Assembly (NCBI RefSeq): GCF_041381155.1
Contig: NC_091135.1
Span: forward strand, 1,082,620-1,146,619
Origin: Argopecten irradians
Lineage: Eukaryota > Mollusca > Bivalvia > Pectinida > Pectinidae
DNA: 64,000 nt
Direction of reading: 5' to 3'
The translations under genes were made by a program, and so were the position numbers. A model generated the notes under the pieces. That model saw only the letters and a program-made list of their open reading frames with translations, was not told the origin of the DNA and ran no database searches. This document shows positions 12,568 to 26,164 of the stretch, piece after piece (position 1 is the first letter of the stretch; each line of letters starts with the position of its first letter).

Positions 12568-13768
12568 AGTTCGATATCAATTATTTTTGAAGTACTGTGT
12601 ATTGATTTTCCTTATGTAGAATTTCATTGTGAATAATGCCTTTTTCTTCACAATGTAATACATGTTTTTCCATAGTTCAATATCAAGTTACAGCCCAAAG
12701 CCAGAAATAGCATTGCTAATTTGTTTCTTCGTTCTTCAGTGAATCACACACACAAAAAAAACATTACAGAAGCTAGGACAGTCAGAGATGGGTTTGATAT
12801 TTGATTTCAATTTTCAATCTACGAATTTTTTTTTCATTTTTGGTACATTTCCGTTATGATAAAATTAATGGACTTTACACCAATATTACATTTATCAAAT
12901 GAAACATAAAATTTATGAAAAAATACATATTTTTCTGAATTATTTCAACCTCATTATAAAGCTAGAATCATCAGTATCCTCGTTTTACACAGAGGTGTAG
13001 AAGTCACTTACCACATGGACAAAAATAACGCAAAATGGAGTATGTTTACACAGATCGAAACTGAACGTGGAATCCTGTTAAGGAATGTGCAGCAGAAATA
13101 TCTCCTTTCCATTCTATAATGAAGTTGTACGTCGGAATGACAGATGCTGCTATTAATATTGACACTGGATCATGTGTGTGTTTCTCAGTGCACTTTGTAG
13201 CAGATCAGATTTATGCTGCAGTTCTACTTCCGCGGAATATAACAATGCCATATCATGATGTAAAACCCATTTCATCAGTTATAATTTAAACCAGTTGACA
13301 AAAGACAACACTTATTTAGATTCCTTCCCAGTAAATAACATAGTAAAAGCTTAGAAGTATTGATGGGAACACAAGTTTTTCGCCAATTTTCAGAAATGAT
13401 TTTACGTTTCCGTCCGAGACTCCAAATTAGGTTTTTATCAGGCTGATTGGTCTGTCTGGCTGTTCCTGGTCCTTACCAATAATTGACAGTAATACCTGAC
13501 CCAGCGTTCCCCTAAAACGAAAAGATTTCACAGAGCTACCCAACGGGCAAGATATTCAATTATGCTGAACTGATTAGTGTGTGGTATGACATTTACACGC
13601 TTCTTTATTTTTCGCACATTATTTAAACACCAATAAAATAGTTATATCAGTCGATAGTCGTTTGTTGTAAAAAGAACATTATACAAAAATAGACTGACAA
13701 TGAATGAGTCAGAAAGCAAGGACTATGTATATATAGCTTTTTGATTACCAAGATAGTTCACAAACAAT
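12568..13768. other. unassigned AT-rich stretch
   Basis: No open frame above 60 codons, no repeat and no RNA gene is visible. Confidence 0.5.
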
Positions 13769-13937
13769 ACTTTATATCTGTTACTATTATAATGATATTC
13801 TTTAATTTCCGTCCGGACTCTATCGTCTATACTATATGGCAATGAAACTTCATACCAGGTAGCTGTGATCTAAATCTTCACGATAGAGTCCGGACGGAAA
13901 TTAAAGAATATCATTATAATAGTAACAGATATAAAGT
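13769..13937. repeat. perfect 58-bp inverted repeat with 53-bp loop
   Basis: Positions 13769-13826 and 13880-13937 are exact inverted copies of 58 bp (ends ACTTTATATCTG, inner ends ACTCTATCGT). The loop is 13827-13879. With no mismatch in 58 bp this is either very young or held by gene conversion. It may be a MITE-like foldback element or a hairpin RNA locus. I see no obvious target duplication. Confidence 0.85.
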
Positions 13938-14248
13938 AGGTACCTACGTCAATGAAAAACCATTTATTTAATTTTAAATTACTAATGACTAATCAAAGAT
14001 CTTTTTAATTCATGAAAATCAAAACACGTTAGTCTGAACAGGCCAAAGCAATAGAAATGATACAGATTTACGTATCAAAGATAAATAAATCTGTAAGGAA
14101 AAAGTGGGATCCGATAATATGAGGAAATAATACAAAGCAAATCCCAGGTAAGAAAAGTGGATATAGAAATGAAAACAGGCATTTTGCAGCTATGATGACA
14201 TGGCATTGAGCTATATGCATTACTTCTAGTCTAATTTGTCAAATTTAC

Positions 14249-14459
14249 TGTCTTCGGCGGCATGCTTCAGTGATGTAGCACTATAAAAAAGGGCAAAAGT
14301 TCCACTATACAAGAAGACACAACATGAATATACCGCAGTCTCCCGAAACACGCACCTCGCACAACATACATGCAACACACCGCATACATGGGAGGCCGTC
14401 CTTACATGACCATAGCTGTTAATAGGACGTTAATTAATCAAACAAACAAACAAACAAAC
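14249..14459 (+). mobile_element. SINE copy, 5'-truncated
   Basis: This matches the distal part of the SINE at 29318-29824, from TGTCTTCGGCGGCATG to the TTAATAGGACGTTAATTAAT end and a (CAAA)n tail at about 14440-14459. The head with the tRNA-like part is missing, as expected from incomplete target-primed reverse transcription. Confidence 0.75.
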
Positions 14460-16482
14460 GGCCTTGAAAAATAAAGGTTTAAGATTAAAAATAGTCCCTC
14501 AAAGTTTTTATTTATGTTATGTATACCTTAATTGCAAATTAAGATACTGGTCTTCATCCGATATTCAATATGATTATTGTTTTTGTAATAAATGACGTTC
14601 CTAGGGTTGGGGTATATTATGCTCATAAATTCAGTATAGTTTATATCCAGCATCCCAAAAAGCACTACATTGCTTGATAATAGCATAGAGTGTCATACAA
14701 CTGATTATATTGATATTTATTAAGTTTCATAATTAATAAATTAAACTTTTGTCAATACAATTGGCCAGATTTGTTGATTTTTATAGGGGACGTAACTCTT
14801 TGCAATTAACAGGGTATTAGGCTATTATAGTTGTATATCCATATATTAGTTATAATTACTAGTTTCAATGGTATAAATGAAGGATATATATAATCAAATA
14901 TACCAATTTAGATTCACCTACATCCTTATATGCGAATATTGGCTCACGTTGACAGCTACATGTATCTTGAAAAGTGGGTATATTTCGGAAATAAAGCAAT
15001 GAATCTTTTGTGTCTTTGGATAATTTCTTTTCTGTGATCATAAGGTACTACCAAAGGTAACCTTTGCATCAATATAAAAACTAAACGGGTCATTTTTCGC
15101 ACTTAACTGATCTACTAATTATTCCCTATGGCACTTCCATACTCAATATCCTACACAATAGTGTAGAAAAAACTTTGTACATTCTATGTTGTTTTTCAAA
15201 CGTGTGCTTGCCGTATGTTTACGTAACACAATAACTATACTTATTACGATGTACAACCGTTATTCTAATTAATGTTAATAAATTTGGATAAGATGTGATA
15301 AAACTTTTTACAATGATATTTATTCTCTATTCATGATTCTTTTTTAAGGATTAACTTGAATATATTCTTTAAAGTTATGGAGATATAACACAAAAATCTG
15401 AATGTACTCTTTTGTCTAAATCATTACGCCGTCATCTCAGCCTATCAGAAGCAACGTTACAAACGGCGACGCCATTTTTTCCTTTATGGGCTGATAAAGT
15501 TAATGTTAAAGCCAATGAAAATGCTCGTAGCAAGCAAAATTGAATTATAGTAAAGTAACCAAAAGTAATCGATCACACAATAATATTTGTGTTGTCATCC
15601 TGTAATCGATTACTTAAAAGAGTGTGAAGTAATCGTACTTTAATCGATTTCATTTTGAAGTAATCGACCCCATGTCTGCTGAGAAGTAGGGTCCGGGTTT
15701 TTTCCCTTGGCCTAGACACACCGGGTGTCTTTGGGCGACAACTGTTTTCCTATCCGAGGGAAGAGTGAGAACATGTTCTCATGAATTCTCGCCCAAATAA
15801 CGTGAACATAACCTAAGAACAAATATGGCGATGGTCGGAGTAGGGAACGTGTAAACATTAGCAATTTATTTATAGATGATCTTTTTAACATTGAAGATGA
15901 AACCGAATCGGTGACACCACTTGGTATATTCATATATAACAATCCTGAAAAACCCCACACCTTTTGATATTAAACGTTAATTGATTAAATAATAGTTCAG
16001 ATTCAATAAAATAGATTTCACTTATTTAATGTAAAATATAAATTATCTATGTCTCTGCTAATACATGTATATCAGTGACACTCGTGCCAGCCAAAGTTTC
16101 TCGCATTTCTAAACAACTGACGTGTACGGTAACGTAACGTCAATATAAAGAAGTTATTGGATATTCGTCAATAAACAAACTTCACAGCATTTTACGACCT
16201 GTTAGTACTTTAACATATATCAAATCACATTTACATCAGTATTTTTAATCTAATAATCACACTTCACGGCCACAGACAAGAAAGTCAAATTGAAGCGAAA
16301 GGCTTACCATTATTTTTAATTTGGCGTCATTTTTGTTCTTGTTTGTTCTTCATGCTTCTGCTTTGGAGGTGGTGTGAGATTTTGTTCCGAGAACAATGTT
16401 CTGGTGTCATGTTCATTACGTTGGGACGAAATCACCCCCGGAGAAGTGTTCTTGTAACAGATATATGTCGCCCAATGACGAC
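14460..16482. other. unassigned; short SINE-head-like fragment near 15670-15720
   Basis: Near 15670-15720, GAGAAGTAGGGTCCGG followed by CCTTGGCCTAGACACACC resembles the box-B part of the SINE. An 82-codon minus-strand frame at 15712-15960 shows no domain. The rest holds nothing I can name. Confidence 0.4.
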
Positions 16483-16707
16483 CACCATGTCTTTTGAGAA
16501 GTAGGCTTTGGATTCTGTCCCCTTGCCTATATACACCATAATCTATAAAAGCGGTAAGGTATCCTGTGTAGCGCTCACAATAAAGAAATAATCCGACCGG
16601 TTTGCTCGTTGCCAGTACAATGTATAATGTGACTGAATGCGTGTTGTTCGGTGTCTTTGTTTTGAGTGAGGAAGCACTAAGAGAAAGACAATAGTGTTAC
16701 AATTAAA
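16483..16707 (+). mobile_element. SINE, left half of an interrupted copy
   Basis: TTTTGAGAAGTAGGCTTTGG, then CTGTCCCCTTGCC, and later GGTTTGCTCGTTGCCAGTAC and GTGTTGTTCGGTGTC follow the order of the SINE at 29318-29824. The match stops where the palindromic element begins at 16710. The remainder of the SINE follows that element, at 19751-19843. Confidence 0.65.
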
Positions 16708-16709
16708 TA

Positions 16710-19700
16710 GGCCATGGGCTAGGAGAGTCCCACATGTCCCCTCCCCCTAAACCTCCGAACCAATATTTTTCTGAACCCTTATGACCCACTGATCACAAAT
16801 CAAACATTTAGTACATGTAACATTGCATAAATTGGGATGAAATTCCGGTTATGACGTTATCAAGATGGCCGAATTTCAAAAACAAATGAAAAATAGTCAT
16901 TACATTAACATTTTCAACCGAAGTAGACAAATGAGGCATCAAAATGACCGCAATAGAACAACAAATACATCAGGACCAAAAAATCCAATATATGTAGTGA
17001 TTTCTACGTAGGAAATGAAAACTTCTGATTTTAAGCTCAAAAATGGCGATTTTTCAGCAATTTTTTTCATATTTGGCTTAAGCAAAAATGTTTCTTAACA
17101 GCAAACTATAATTTCTAATAAGTTTTTTGGCCACTTATCAATCAGTTCAAACAAAAACCAATGCTAACATTGTATAAATTCCGGTTATGACATCATTAAG
17201 ATCGCCACCATCTCGAATTTCAATGAAGAATAGTCATAACACTGATATTTTTCAACTAAACTAGACAAATGAGGTATCAAAATGACCAAAATAGAACGAA
17301 AAATACACATTAGGACCAAATAATCCAATATATGTAGTGATTTGTACACAAGAAATGCAAAACAATAAGATTTGTAAACTCAAAAATGGTGATTTTTCAG
17401 CAAATTTGTCATACTTGGCTTGACGCAGCAAAAGTGTTTCACAACAACAAACTATTACTCGTAATAAATTATTTAAACTCCTATCAATCAGTAAAAACAA
17501 CAACAACAAAAATATATAGAAATGCAAAAAAAGAAGTATACCCTTAATTTTGTTATTACAGCACAACACCTACTGATAGCGTAACAAATGGAACCTAAGT
17601 TAAGCCTGTGCTTCCGTTAATATCATTAACAGTTTCCAAAACATTTGTATCTTTGAAAATGAGCAGATTCATTACTTATTCCCTATGCATAGCATAAGCA
17701 AAGTGTCAGATGGTTTCTACAATGTCACATATGTCTTTCACTGATAACCATTATTATTGTGCGTGCTTTCTCGCCTCACTGCACTATCCACTGAAGGGAC
17801 TCGTCATATCTGGTAGCTGGTACATGCAGTCCGAATCAGAGTAATCGAGATATCAGTAATCAATTTGTCGAAAGTCAGAGCGTCGTCTTCGATGTCGATG
17901 AGCTGATGTGACACTACGTTACCAGTGTTGTTCTAGCCTGTCATCTTTTATGACCCATCCATGGCCAGAATTCATATCAGGAACAACAGGTTCAGGGATG
18001 TGGGATCTCTTTCAGATTCTAACATATTGTACGTATATGCTGTTTCAGACTTCTCTGGCATAATGGAAATTACACCAGATCCACATTTTTCCAATGATGG
18101 AATTGGTTCTCCTTAGCGCATAGCTCAATAATTCGTTTGAAGTACTATTTATCAATCTTGTGGACCCTCGTGCAACCATAAATGGCACAGGTGATATCAT
18201 CGAGGTCATTAACGAGGCCATAAAAGTTAAATGCTTTTCATTGGTCTGACTTTTCCATCTCCCTTGAAGGTGCTGGTTGTGTCACATCTGGTGTAAAGAG
18301 ACCATTGAAGACTCTCCGGTAAAAAGTTTTCTACAGTGCTTTCCAGACTTGGCAAAGTGTAAAACTTCACTGCAGACCTCATTTGTGACCTCAAAGCATC
18401 CACTTGTGCCACCTATGGTCACTGAGGTTCACAAGAATGAGGAATCGTGCTTCATACGAATTAAGGATAACCAACTGAACCCTCCGCAGAATGTGGATCT
18501 GGTGTCTTTTCCATCATGCAGGGGAAGTCTGGAACATCATATACGATATGTGAATCTAGGTGAAACTAGGTTGGAAACAGGAAGAGCTCCCACATCCCTG
18601 AATCCGATGTTTCTGATGTTAACTCTGACCATGGACGGCTAAGTTAGAACCACGATGGTAACCCGGTAATGTAATGTCACATCAGGTCATCGAGGTCGAA
18701 GACGACACTCTGGCGAGAAAGCACGCACAACGAAAATGATTATCATTAAGAACTAGTGAAAGAATATGTGACACTGTAGTAACCATCTTATATTTCCTTA
18801 CGTTATACACAGGAAATAAACAATGGATGTGCTCATTCTAAAAGACACAACACGTTTCGAAAAGTGTCATGGTATTTACGGAATTTAAATTCATAGTTGG
18901 CGTTTTGCTGTAATAATTCAGTTTGAGAGGCTACTAGTATACAATATTTCGAACATGAAAATGGATTATTTTGAAGTCCCACTTAGTTATTCACCCAACT
19001 TTAAATTCAAATTTGTTAAGATATAAATCGTCAATAGCCAATGTTATATTCAGGAAATTCCAAGACACCAGGAAACTGTAGTGTCAGCGGTTTTGAAAAA
19101 AAATAACAATCATGTGCCGCATCCGGTGATGTTTTGTAAACCGAATGATGGTATAACAACAATTCTCTTTAGCATTTCTATATACTTTTGTTGTTGTTAT
19201 TGTTGTTATTTTAACCGATTGGTAAGAGGTCAAATAATTGATTACGAATAGTAATTTGTTGTTGGGAAACAATTTTTGCTGCGTCAAGCCAAATATGAAA
19301 AAAAAACGCTGAAAAATTATCATTTTTGAGCTTAAAATTGTATTTTTTTCATTTCCTGCGTTCAAACTACCACATATATTGGAATATGTTGCTGAAAAAT
19401 CATCATTTTTGACCTAAAAAGTCAGATTTTTTTTCAATTCCTGCGTAGAAATCACTACATATATTGGATTTTTTTGGTCCTGATATGTATTTGTTGTTCT
19501 ATTGTGGTCCTTGTGATACCTCATTTGTCTACTTCGGTTGAAAAATGTCAATGTTATGACTATTTGTCAATTTTAAATGAAATTCGAGATGGCGGCCATC
19601 TTGATGACGTCATAACCGGAAGTTTATCCCAACTTATGCAATGTTTACATTTTGATTTGTGATCAGTGGGTCATAAGGGTTCAGAAAAATATTGGTTCGG

Positions 19701-19748
19701 AGGTTTGGGGGGAGGGGGGTGCATGTGGGACCCTCCTAGCCCATGGCC
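16710..19748. mobile_element. 3.0-kb palindromic (foldback) element flanked by TA
   Basis: The left end GGCCATGGGCTAGGAG and the right end CTCCTAGCCCATGGCC are exact inverted repeats, with TA at both borders (16708-16709, 19749-19750). The similarity continues inward on both arms: 16740-17080 matches 19390-19715 inverted, 17715-17790 matches 18700-18790, and 17985-18115 matches 18470-18610. The centre is near 18230. The left arm also carries a tandem duplication of about 330 bp (about 16850-17180 and 17190-17500). A 121-codon frame at 18277-18642 lies in one arm and resembles no protein I know. It probably mobilises in trans, if at all. Confidence 0.75.
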
Positions 19749-19750
19749 TA

Positions 19751-19843
19751 GTATCACTGCATTCATGAGCACTCCACATTGCATACACGGGAGGCCTTCC
19801 TAAAATGATCTTGGCTGTCAATAGGACGTTAAGATCATTCGAC
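19751..19843 (+). mobile_element. SINE, right half of the interrupted copy
   Basis: GCATACACGGGAGGCC, TTGGCTGTCAATAGGACG and GACAAACCAATC correspond to the 3' part of the SINE. The left half lies at 16483-16707, so the palindromic element sits inside this SINE. The usual (CAAA)n tail has become (CAAT)n. Confidence 0.65.
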
Positions 19844-19855
19844 AAACCAATCAAT

Positions 19856-19886
<31 letters not shown>

Positions 19887-20140
19887 CCAAAAAACAATCA
19901 ACCAACCAATCAATCAATCAAGCAACCAATCAACTAATCAATCAACCAAAAATCAATCAATCAATCAACCAATCAATCAATCAACCAAAAAATCAATAAA
20001 TCAATCAATCAACCAACCAATCAACCAACCAACCAATCTATCAATCACTCAATCAATCAATCAACCAATTAACCAACCAATCAATCAACCAATCAATCAA
20101 TCGATCAATCAATCAATCAACCAACCAATCAACGAATCAA
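19844..20140. repeat. (CAAT)n microsatellite with CAAC variants
   Basis: About 300 bp of CAAT tetramers mixed with CAAC and a few A-runs follow directly on the SINE 3' end. This looks like expansion of a SINE tail. The 64-codon frame at 19805-19999 is only the translated tetramer. Confidence 0.9.
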
Positions 20141-21280
20141 AATAATTTGAACTCTTGATGAAGTGATATATGATAAGCATATATATATCTAATATAGAAA
20201 ATAGCGTTTTATTTAAGAAATTGTTTTGAGTCATCTTTTATCTTCATTTTCGATAGGTCATTATGAGTTAGAGTGTTAATAAAACCTTTCGGAACCCCAT
20301 AAGATAGTCTGGTGTACTCATATCCTCTTAGTGTTGGAATGTAGACCGACGTAGAAGCGGATGTAGGCAAACATTCTCCCATCAGACAGCGAAGAGGACA
20401 AGAGTATGTAATTAGATGATAAGGATGTGAAGCACAGCCACTATAGAACGTGTGCCACCGGTATCGAAACATAGTTATTCTAAAGCGATACTATCCACAT
20501 ATCTCCCCAACCCCTATGTTCATATTACCCCACGTGTCTGGCTGTGATATTCATCAGAAAATGTAACGCATTTACGAATTCGTTTTGCTCCTAACAATAT
20601 TGTCCTAGATGTATAGAATAGGTGTCGTCAACACGGTAATGGTGATATTCTTTTAACCTTGTTTTGCATACATATTTGAAGCCTCATTTAGTATCTTTAT
20701 TTTTCTTTAGACATCGTAGTATATTCTGAACGAGTCGGCACACTCCGAAGATTCTGGAGTCTATTATCAGACAGACACGTATAAATATATAACTTTTCCC
20801 ATTATCATGTCTAATTACCGTTATTCTGATTTTAATATCATATCTTATTATGCAGTAGACGCAGATATGACTGTGATTGGCTGATACGCTGTCACGTAGA
20901 GGTTGATATTTAACATATCAAGATTCCTATTGTGACGTCACTGCTATGTTGATATTGCGAATGTTGCCTCACTATATCCTGAGTTTTTCGGAATGACACA
21001 CTCGGGTCAATATTCACTTATCGACACCAATTATCCTATCGGATATAAAAATTAAGGAGAATTGATTGTCTGTTCAAAGATGTCAGCGCGAGACAATATA
21101 GACTATGGCTTCCGACGTCCAAGTGTACTCATTCCCAAAACACAATATACCTCTATCTGCCTCAATAACAAACCATGAAAACCGCAATTTAATCAACCAT
21201 TGAAAAAGAGAAACTGGGATGAAATGTACATTCCAAACTTCCATGCGCAATACTCAGGTCCAGATAATATCCAGGAAATG
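20141..21280. other. unassigned stretch
   Basis: An 87-codon minus-strand frame (20209-20472) has no recognisable domain or splice context. Nothing else is visible. Confidence 0.4.
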
Positions 21281-24200
21281 ACGCTACATCAAGTATAAGG
21301 TAGTTCCATATCCAGTCAATCGCCTTACTGTGAGTTAAGCTACATCAAGTATAAGCTATTTCCATGTATATCCAGTCAATCGACTTACTGCAAGTTACGC
21401 TACATCATGTATAAGATAGTTTCATATCAAGTGAATCGATTTACTGTTAGTTACGCTACACCAAGTATAAGCTAGTTCCATATCCAGTCAATTTACTTAG
21501 TGTGAAATACGCTACACCAAGTATAAGCTAGTTCCATATCCAGTCAATCTACTTACTGTGAAATACGCTACACTAAGTATAAGCTAGTTCCATATCAAGT
21601 GAATCGACTTACTGTTAGTTACGCTACACCACGTATAAGCTAGTTCCATATCCAGTCAATCTACTTAGTGTGAATTACGCTACACCAAGTATAAGCTAGT
21701 TGCATATCCAGTCAATCTACTTAGTATGAATTACGCTACACCAAGTATAAGCTAGTTCCATATCCAGTCAATCTACCAACTGTGAAATACGCTTCACCAA
21801 GTATAAGCTAGTTCCATATCCAGTCAATCTACTTACTGTAAGTTACGCTACATCAAATATAAGCTAGTTCCATATCCAGTCAATCTACTTACTGTTAGTT
21901 ACGCTACATCAAGTATAAGCTAGTTCCATATCCAGTCAATCTAATTACTGTTAGTTACGCTTCACCAAGTATAAGCTAGTTCCATATCCAGTTAATCTAC
22001 TTACTGTGAAATGCGCTACATCAAGTATAAGCTTGTTCCATATTCAATCAATCTACTTACTGTGAAATACGCTACATCAAGTATAAGCTAGTTCCATATC
22101 CAGTCAATCTACTTACTGTGAAATACGCTTCACCAAGTATAAGCTAGTTCCATATCCAGTCAATCTACTTACTGTGAAATACGCTACATCAAGTATAAGC
22201 TAGTTCCATATCCAGTCAATCTACTAACTGTGAAATACTCTTCACCAAGTATAAGCTAGTTCCATATCCAGTCAATCTACTTACTGTAAGTTACGCTACA
22301 TCAAATATAAGCTAGTTCCATATCCAGTCAATCCACTTACTGTTAGTTACGCTACATCAAGTATTAACTAGTTCCATATCCAGTCAATCTACGTACTGTT
22401 AGTTACGCTACATCAAGTATAAGCTAGTTCCATATCCAGTCAATCGACTTCCTGTTAGTTACGCTACATCAAGTATAAGCTAGTTCCATATCCAGTCAAT
22501 CTACATACTGTTAGTTACGCTACATCAAGTATAAGCTAGTTCCATATCCAGTCAATCTGCTTACTGTTAGTTACGCTTAATCAAGTATAAGATAGTTTCA
22601 TATCAAGTGAATCGACTTACTGTTAGTTACGCTACACCAAGCATAAGCTAGTTCCATATCCGATCAATTTACTTACTGCGACTTCCGCTACACAAAGTAT
22701 AAAGTAACTTTATATTCAGCCAGTCTACTACTGTGACTTACGCTACAGAAAGTACAAAATGAATAAACTAGTTATATATCCAGGCATTCTACTTACTGTT
22801 AGTTACGCTACATCAAGTATAAGCTAGTTCCATATCCAGTCAATCTAATTACTGTTAATTACGCTTCACCAAGTATAAGCTATAATCTACTTACTGTGAA
22901 ATACGCTACATCAAGTATAAGCTAGTTCCATATCCAATCAATCTACTTACTGTGAGTTACACTTCACCATGTACAAGCTATTTCCATATCCAGTCAATCT
23001 ACTTACTGTGAAATACGCTACATCAAGTATAAGCTAGTTCCATATCCTGTCAATCTACTTACTGTGAAATACGCTACATCAAGTATAAGCTAGTTCCATA
23101 TCCTGTCAATCTACTTACTGTGAAATACGCTTCACCAAGTATAAGCTAGTTCCATATCCAGTCAATCTACTTACTGTGAAATACGCTTCACCAAGTATAA
23201 GCCAGTTCCATATCCAGTCAATCTACTTACTGTAAGTTACGCTACATCAAATATATTAGCTAGTTCCATATCCAGTCAATCTACTTAGTGTTAGTAACGC
23301 TATATCAAGTATAAGCTAGTTTCATATCCAGTCAATCTATTACTGTAAGTTACGCTACATCAAATATAAGCTAGTTCCATATCCAGTCAATCCACTTACT
23401 GTTAGTTACGCTACATCAAGTATTAACTAGTTCCATATCCAGTCAATCTACGTACTGTTAGTTACGCTACATCAAGTATAAGCTAGTTCCATATCCAGTC
23501 AATCGACTTACTGTTAGTTACGCTACATCAAGTATAAGCTAGTTCCATATCCAGTCAATCTACATACTGTTAGTTACGCTACATCAAGTATAAGCTAGTT
23601 CCATATCCAGTCAATCTGCTTACTGTTAGTTACGCTTAATCAAGTATAAGATAGTTTCATATCAAGTGAATCGACTTACTGTTAGTTACGCTACACCAAG
23701 CATAAGCTAGTTCCATATCCGATCAATTTACTTACTGCGACTTCCGCTACACAAAGTATAAAGTAACTTTATATTCAGCCAGTCTACTACTGTGACTTAC
23801 GCTACAGAAAGTACAAAATGAATAAACTAGTTATATATCCAGGCATTCTACTTACTGTTAGTTACGCTACATCAAGTATAAGCTAGTTCCATATCCAGTC
23901 AATCTAATTACTGTTAATTACGCTTCACCAAGTATAAGCTATAATCTACTTACTGTGAAATACGCTACATCAAGTATAAGCTAGTTCCATATCCAATCAA
24001 TCTAGTTACTGTGAGTTACACTTCACCATGTACAAGCTATTTCCATATCCAGTCAATCTACTTACTGTGAAATACGCTACATCAAGTATAAGCTAGTTCC
24101 ATATCCAGTCAATCTACTTACTGTGAAATACGCTTCACCAAGTATAAGCTAGTTGCATATCCAGTCAATCTACTTACTGTGAAATACGCTTCACCAAGTA

Positions 24201-24575
24201 TAAGTCAGTTCCATATCCAGTCAATCTATTACTGTAAGTTACGCTACATCAAATATAAGCTAGTTCCATATCCAGTCAATTACTTACTGTGAAATACGCT
24301 ACATCAAACATAAGCTAGTTCCATATCCAGTCAATCCACTGACTGTTAGTTACGCTACACCAAGTATAAGCTAGTTCCATATCCAGTCAATCTATTTAGT
24401 GTGAGTTACGCTACACCAAGTATAAGATAGTTCCATATCCAGTCAATCTACTTAGTGTGAGTTACGCTACACCAAGTATACGCTAGTTCCATATCCAGTC
24501 AATCTACTTACTGTTAGTTACGCTACACCAAGTATAGGCTAGTTCCATATGTAGCCATTCTATTTACTGCGACTT
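21281..24575. repeat. satellite array of about 56-bp monomers
   Basis: Monomers read roughly TACGCTACATCAAGTATAAG, CTAGTTCCATATCCAGTCAA, TCTACTTACTGTTAGT (56 bp). About 58 copies follow head to tail with a few per cent divergence. Alternating variants (CATC or CACC, GTTAGTT or GTGAAAT) are mixed in. A block of about 760 bp (22282-23040) is repeated almost exactly 1,059 bp later (23341-24099), including unusual monomers near 22740 and 23800. No long open frame is present. Confidence 0.92.
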
Positions 24576-26164
24576 TCAATTTCAAAATTAAACGAAGAAG
24601 ACTTACCCTAAAGATTTTTATAGGTTCAAATTTAAATACACACAACGTATAAACTAATAATAATAAATAGCAGCAATAGCATTGCCCGTGTAACCTGGAT
24701 ATCGATAAACCTTGTGTGATAGAACAGTAAATATCATTTCAGATTGTATATGTCCTTCATTACCGATTAGCCATCAACAATGATTTCAAGCCTCACAGTT
24801 GTAAAGGTCACAATTAAAAATGTTTAATGTGTTAAAAGGTGTAAACATATTAACTTTCTTGAGCGATCTAATAATCTGAACATGGATGCAAAGTTCAGCG
24901 GGGCGATAATGATGCCAAATATTGTCGTGGATTGTTACATGGAGCTTAGTAATCTGTGTTTTATATTATGTAATAAAGACACATGAACGAACAAACTTTT
25001 GAAGCATGTGCAAAGATTATTTCAGATTATTGAGATATTTTATTACTTTATATAATGACAACATGGTTAAGACTGTTTTTAGTTTTAGTGTTCATGAATA
25101 TTTGTCGTCATTGTTGCAATATGAAAACTGATTAAGGAAAAATACATAGTGTCGCCGCAATAATCCTCCTATCAAACTGTAATTTGGTGTTAGCTGTATT
25201 TCCATAATACATGTAACAGAAAACAGTCAAAACGAACATTCATGAGCACAATTTTATTTGCGTGCAACCTATTCGTATATACATAAATGTATCTTTGTAC
25301 ATTAATGAAAACAATACTTTGAAAACAAAACCCACCAGCGCGTCTCCGTATATATGGCAGAGTTTTAAAGATGACAAAACAGATCCATAAATATGGCGTC
25401 AGTTGACAACTTGGCATGCTTTGTGTGATACCAAACACAAAGAATGAAATGATTTTCTTTGAAGTTTATATCGTGTACCGAAAACTCGTCTTGGAGAGCT
25501 GCATTACGATACGACGTTATTGATCAATCCAGGAGAAATGTGGGGCGATATGGTGTTTCACCTGCTTGAATATCATAGTATCTCTATATAACAGAATTAC
25601 AAAAAACACAAGTAAAGTGAGGTGTGGAAGTCTGGGAAACCTTGCCACTGCCAAGACATCATCCCGACTCCTCTTTATTGATTTACCGGGTAATCCCTGG
25701 CAGGCTACTTATGACAACATCCTCTCTTGTTACAGCATGATCCTGAAAAATACATAACAAGGTTAAATTCTATCCAGTATAATGAACCGAAGAATCGACA
25801 TTCTTTAAATGTAGGAAACACTTTTTCTATTAGTCTGCGTAACCAGATGGTATAAACGCACATATATTCTGTAACGATTAATACGTTGATCGGTGTTTAT
25901 CCTTACACGTTTTCTGGCTTTTCCAGCCTCCGATACCACACATTCCTTACACATACAGGTGCCCTGTATAAATAACAAAGTATTCATGATTTCCTACTTT
26001 CTTTTCGTTTTAATTTTAGCTGTAATCGACTTAATGTAAATATCTGTCACAACAACGTGTATCTATCGATACTTTGATAAACGATATATTCTGAATTTGT
26101 AAAACGATGCTGAGATTACTATGCTACATGTACAAATGTATTGTATTACTATACTTTATACACG
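24576..26164. other. unassigned stretch
   Basis: No gene, array or RNA gene is recognised. Small frames at 25190-25438 (-) and 25566-25757 (+) show no domain. Confidence 0.4.

Noticed and set aside
18277-18642. 121-codon frame as a transposase remnant
   Set aside because: It lies in one arm of a palindrome and shows no catalytic motif. Similar sequence exists in the other arm without an open frame.
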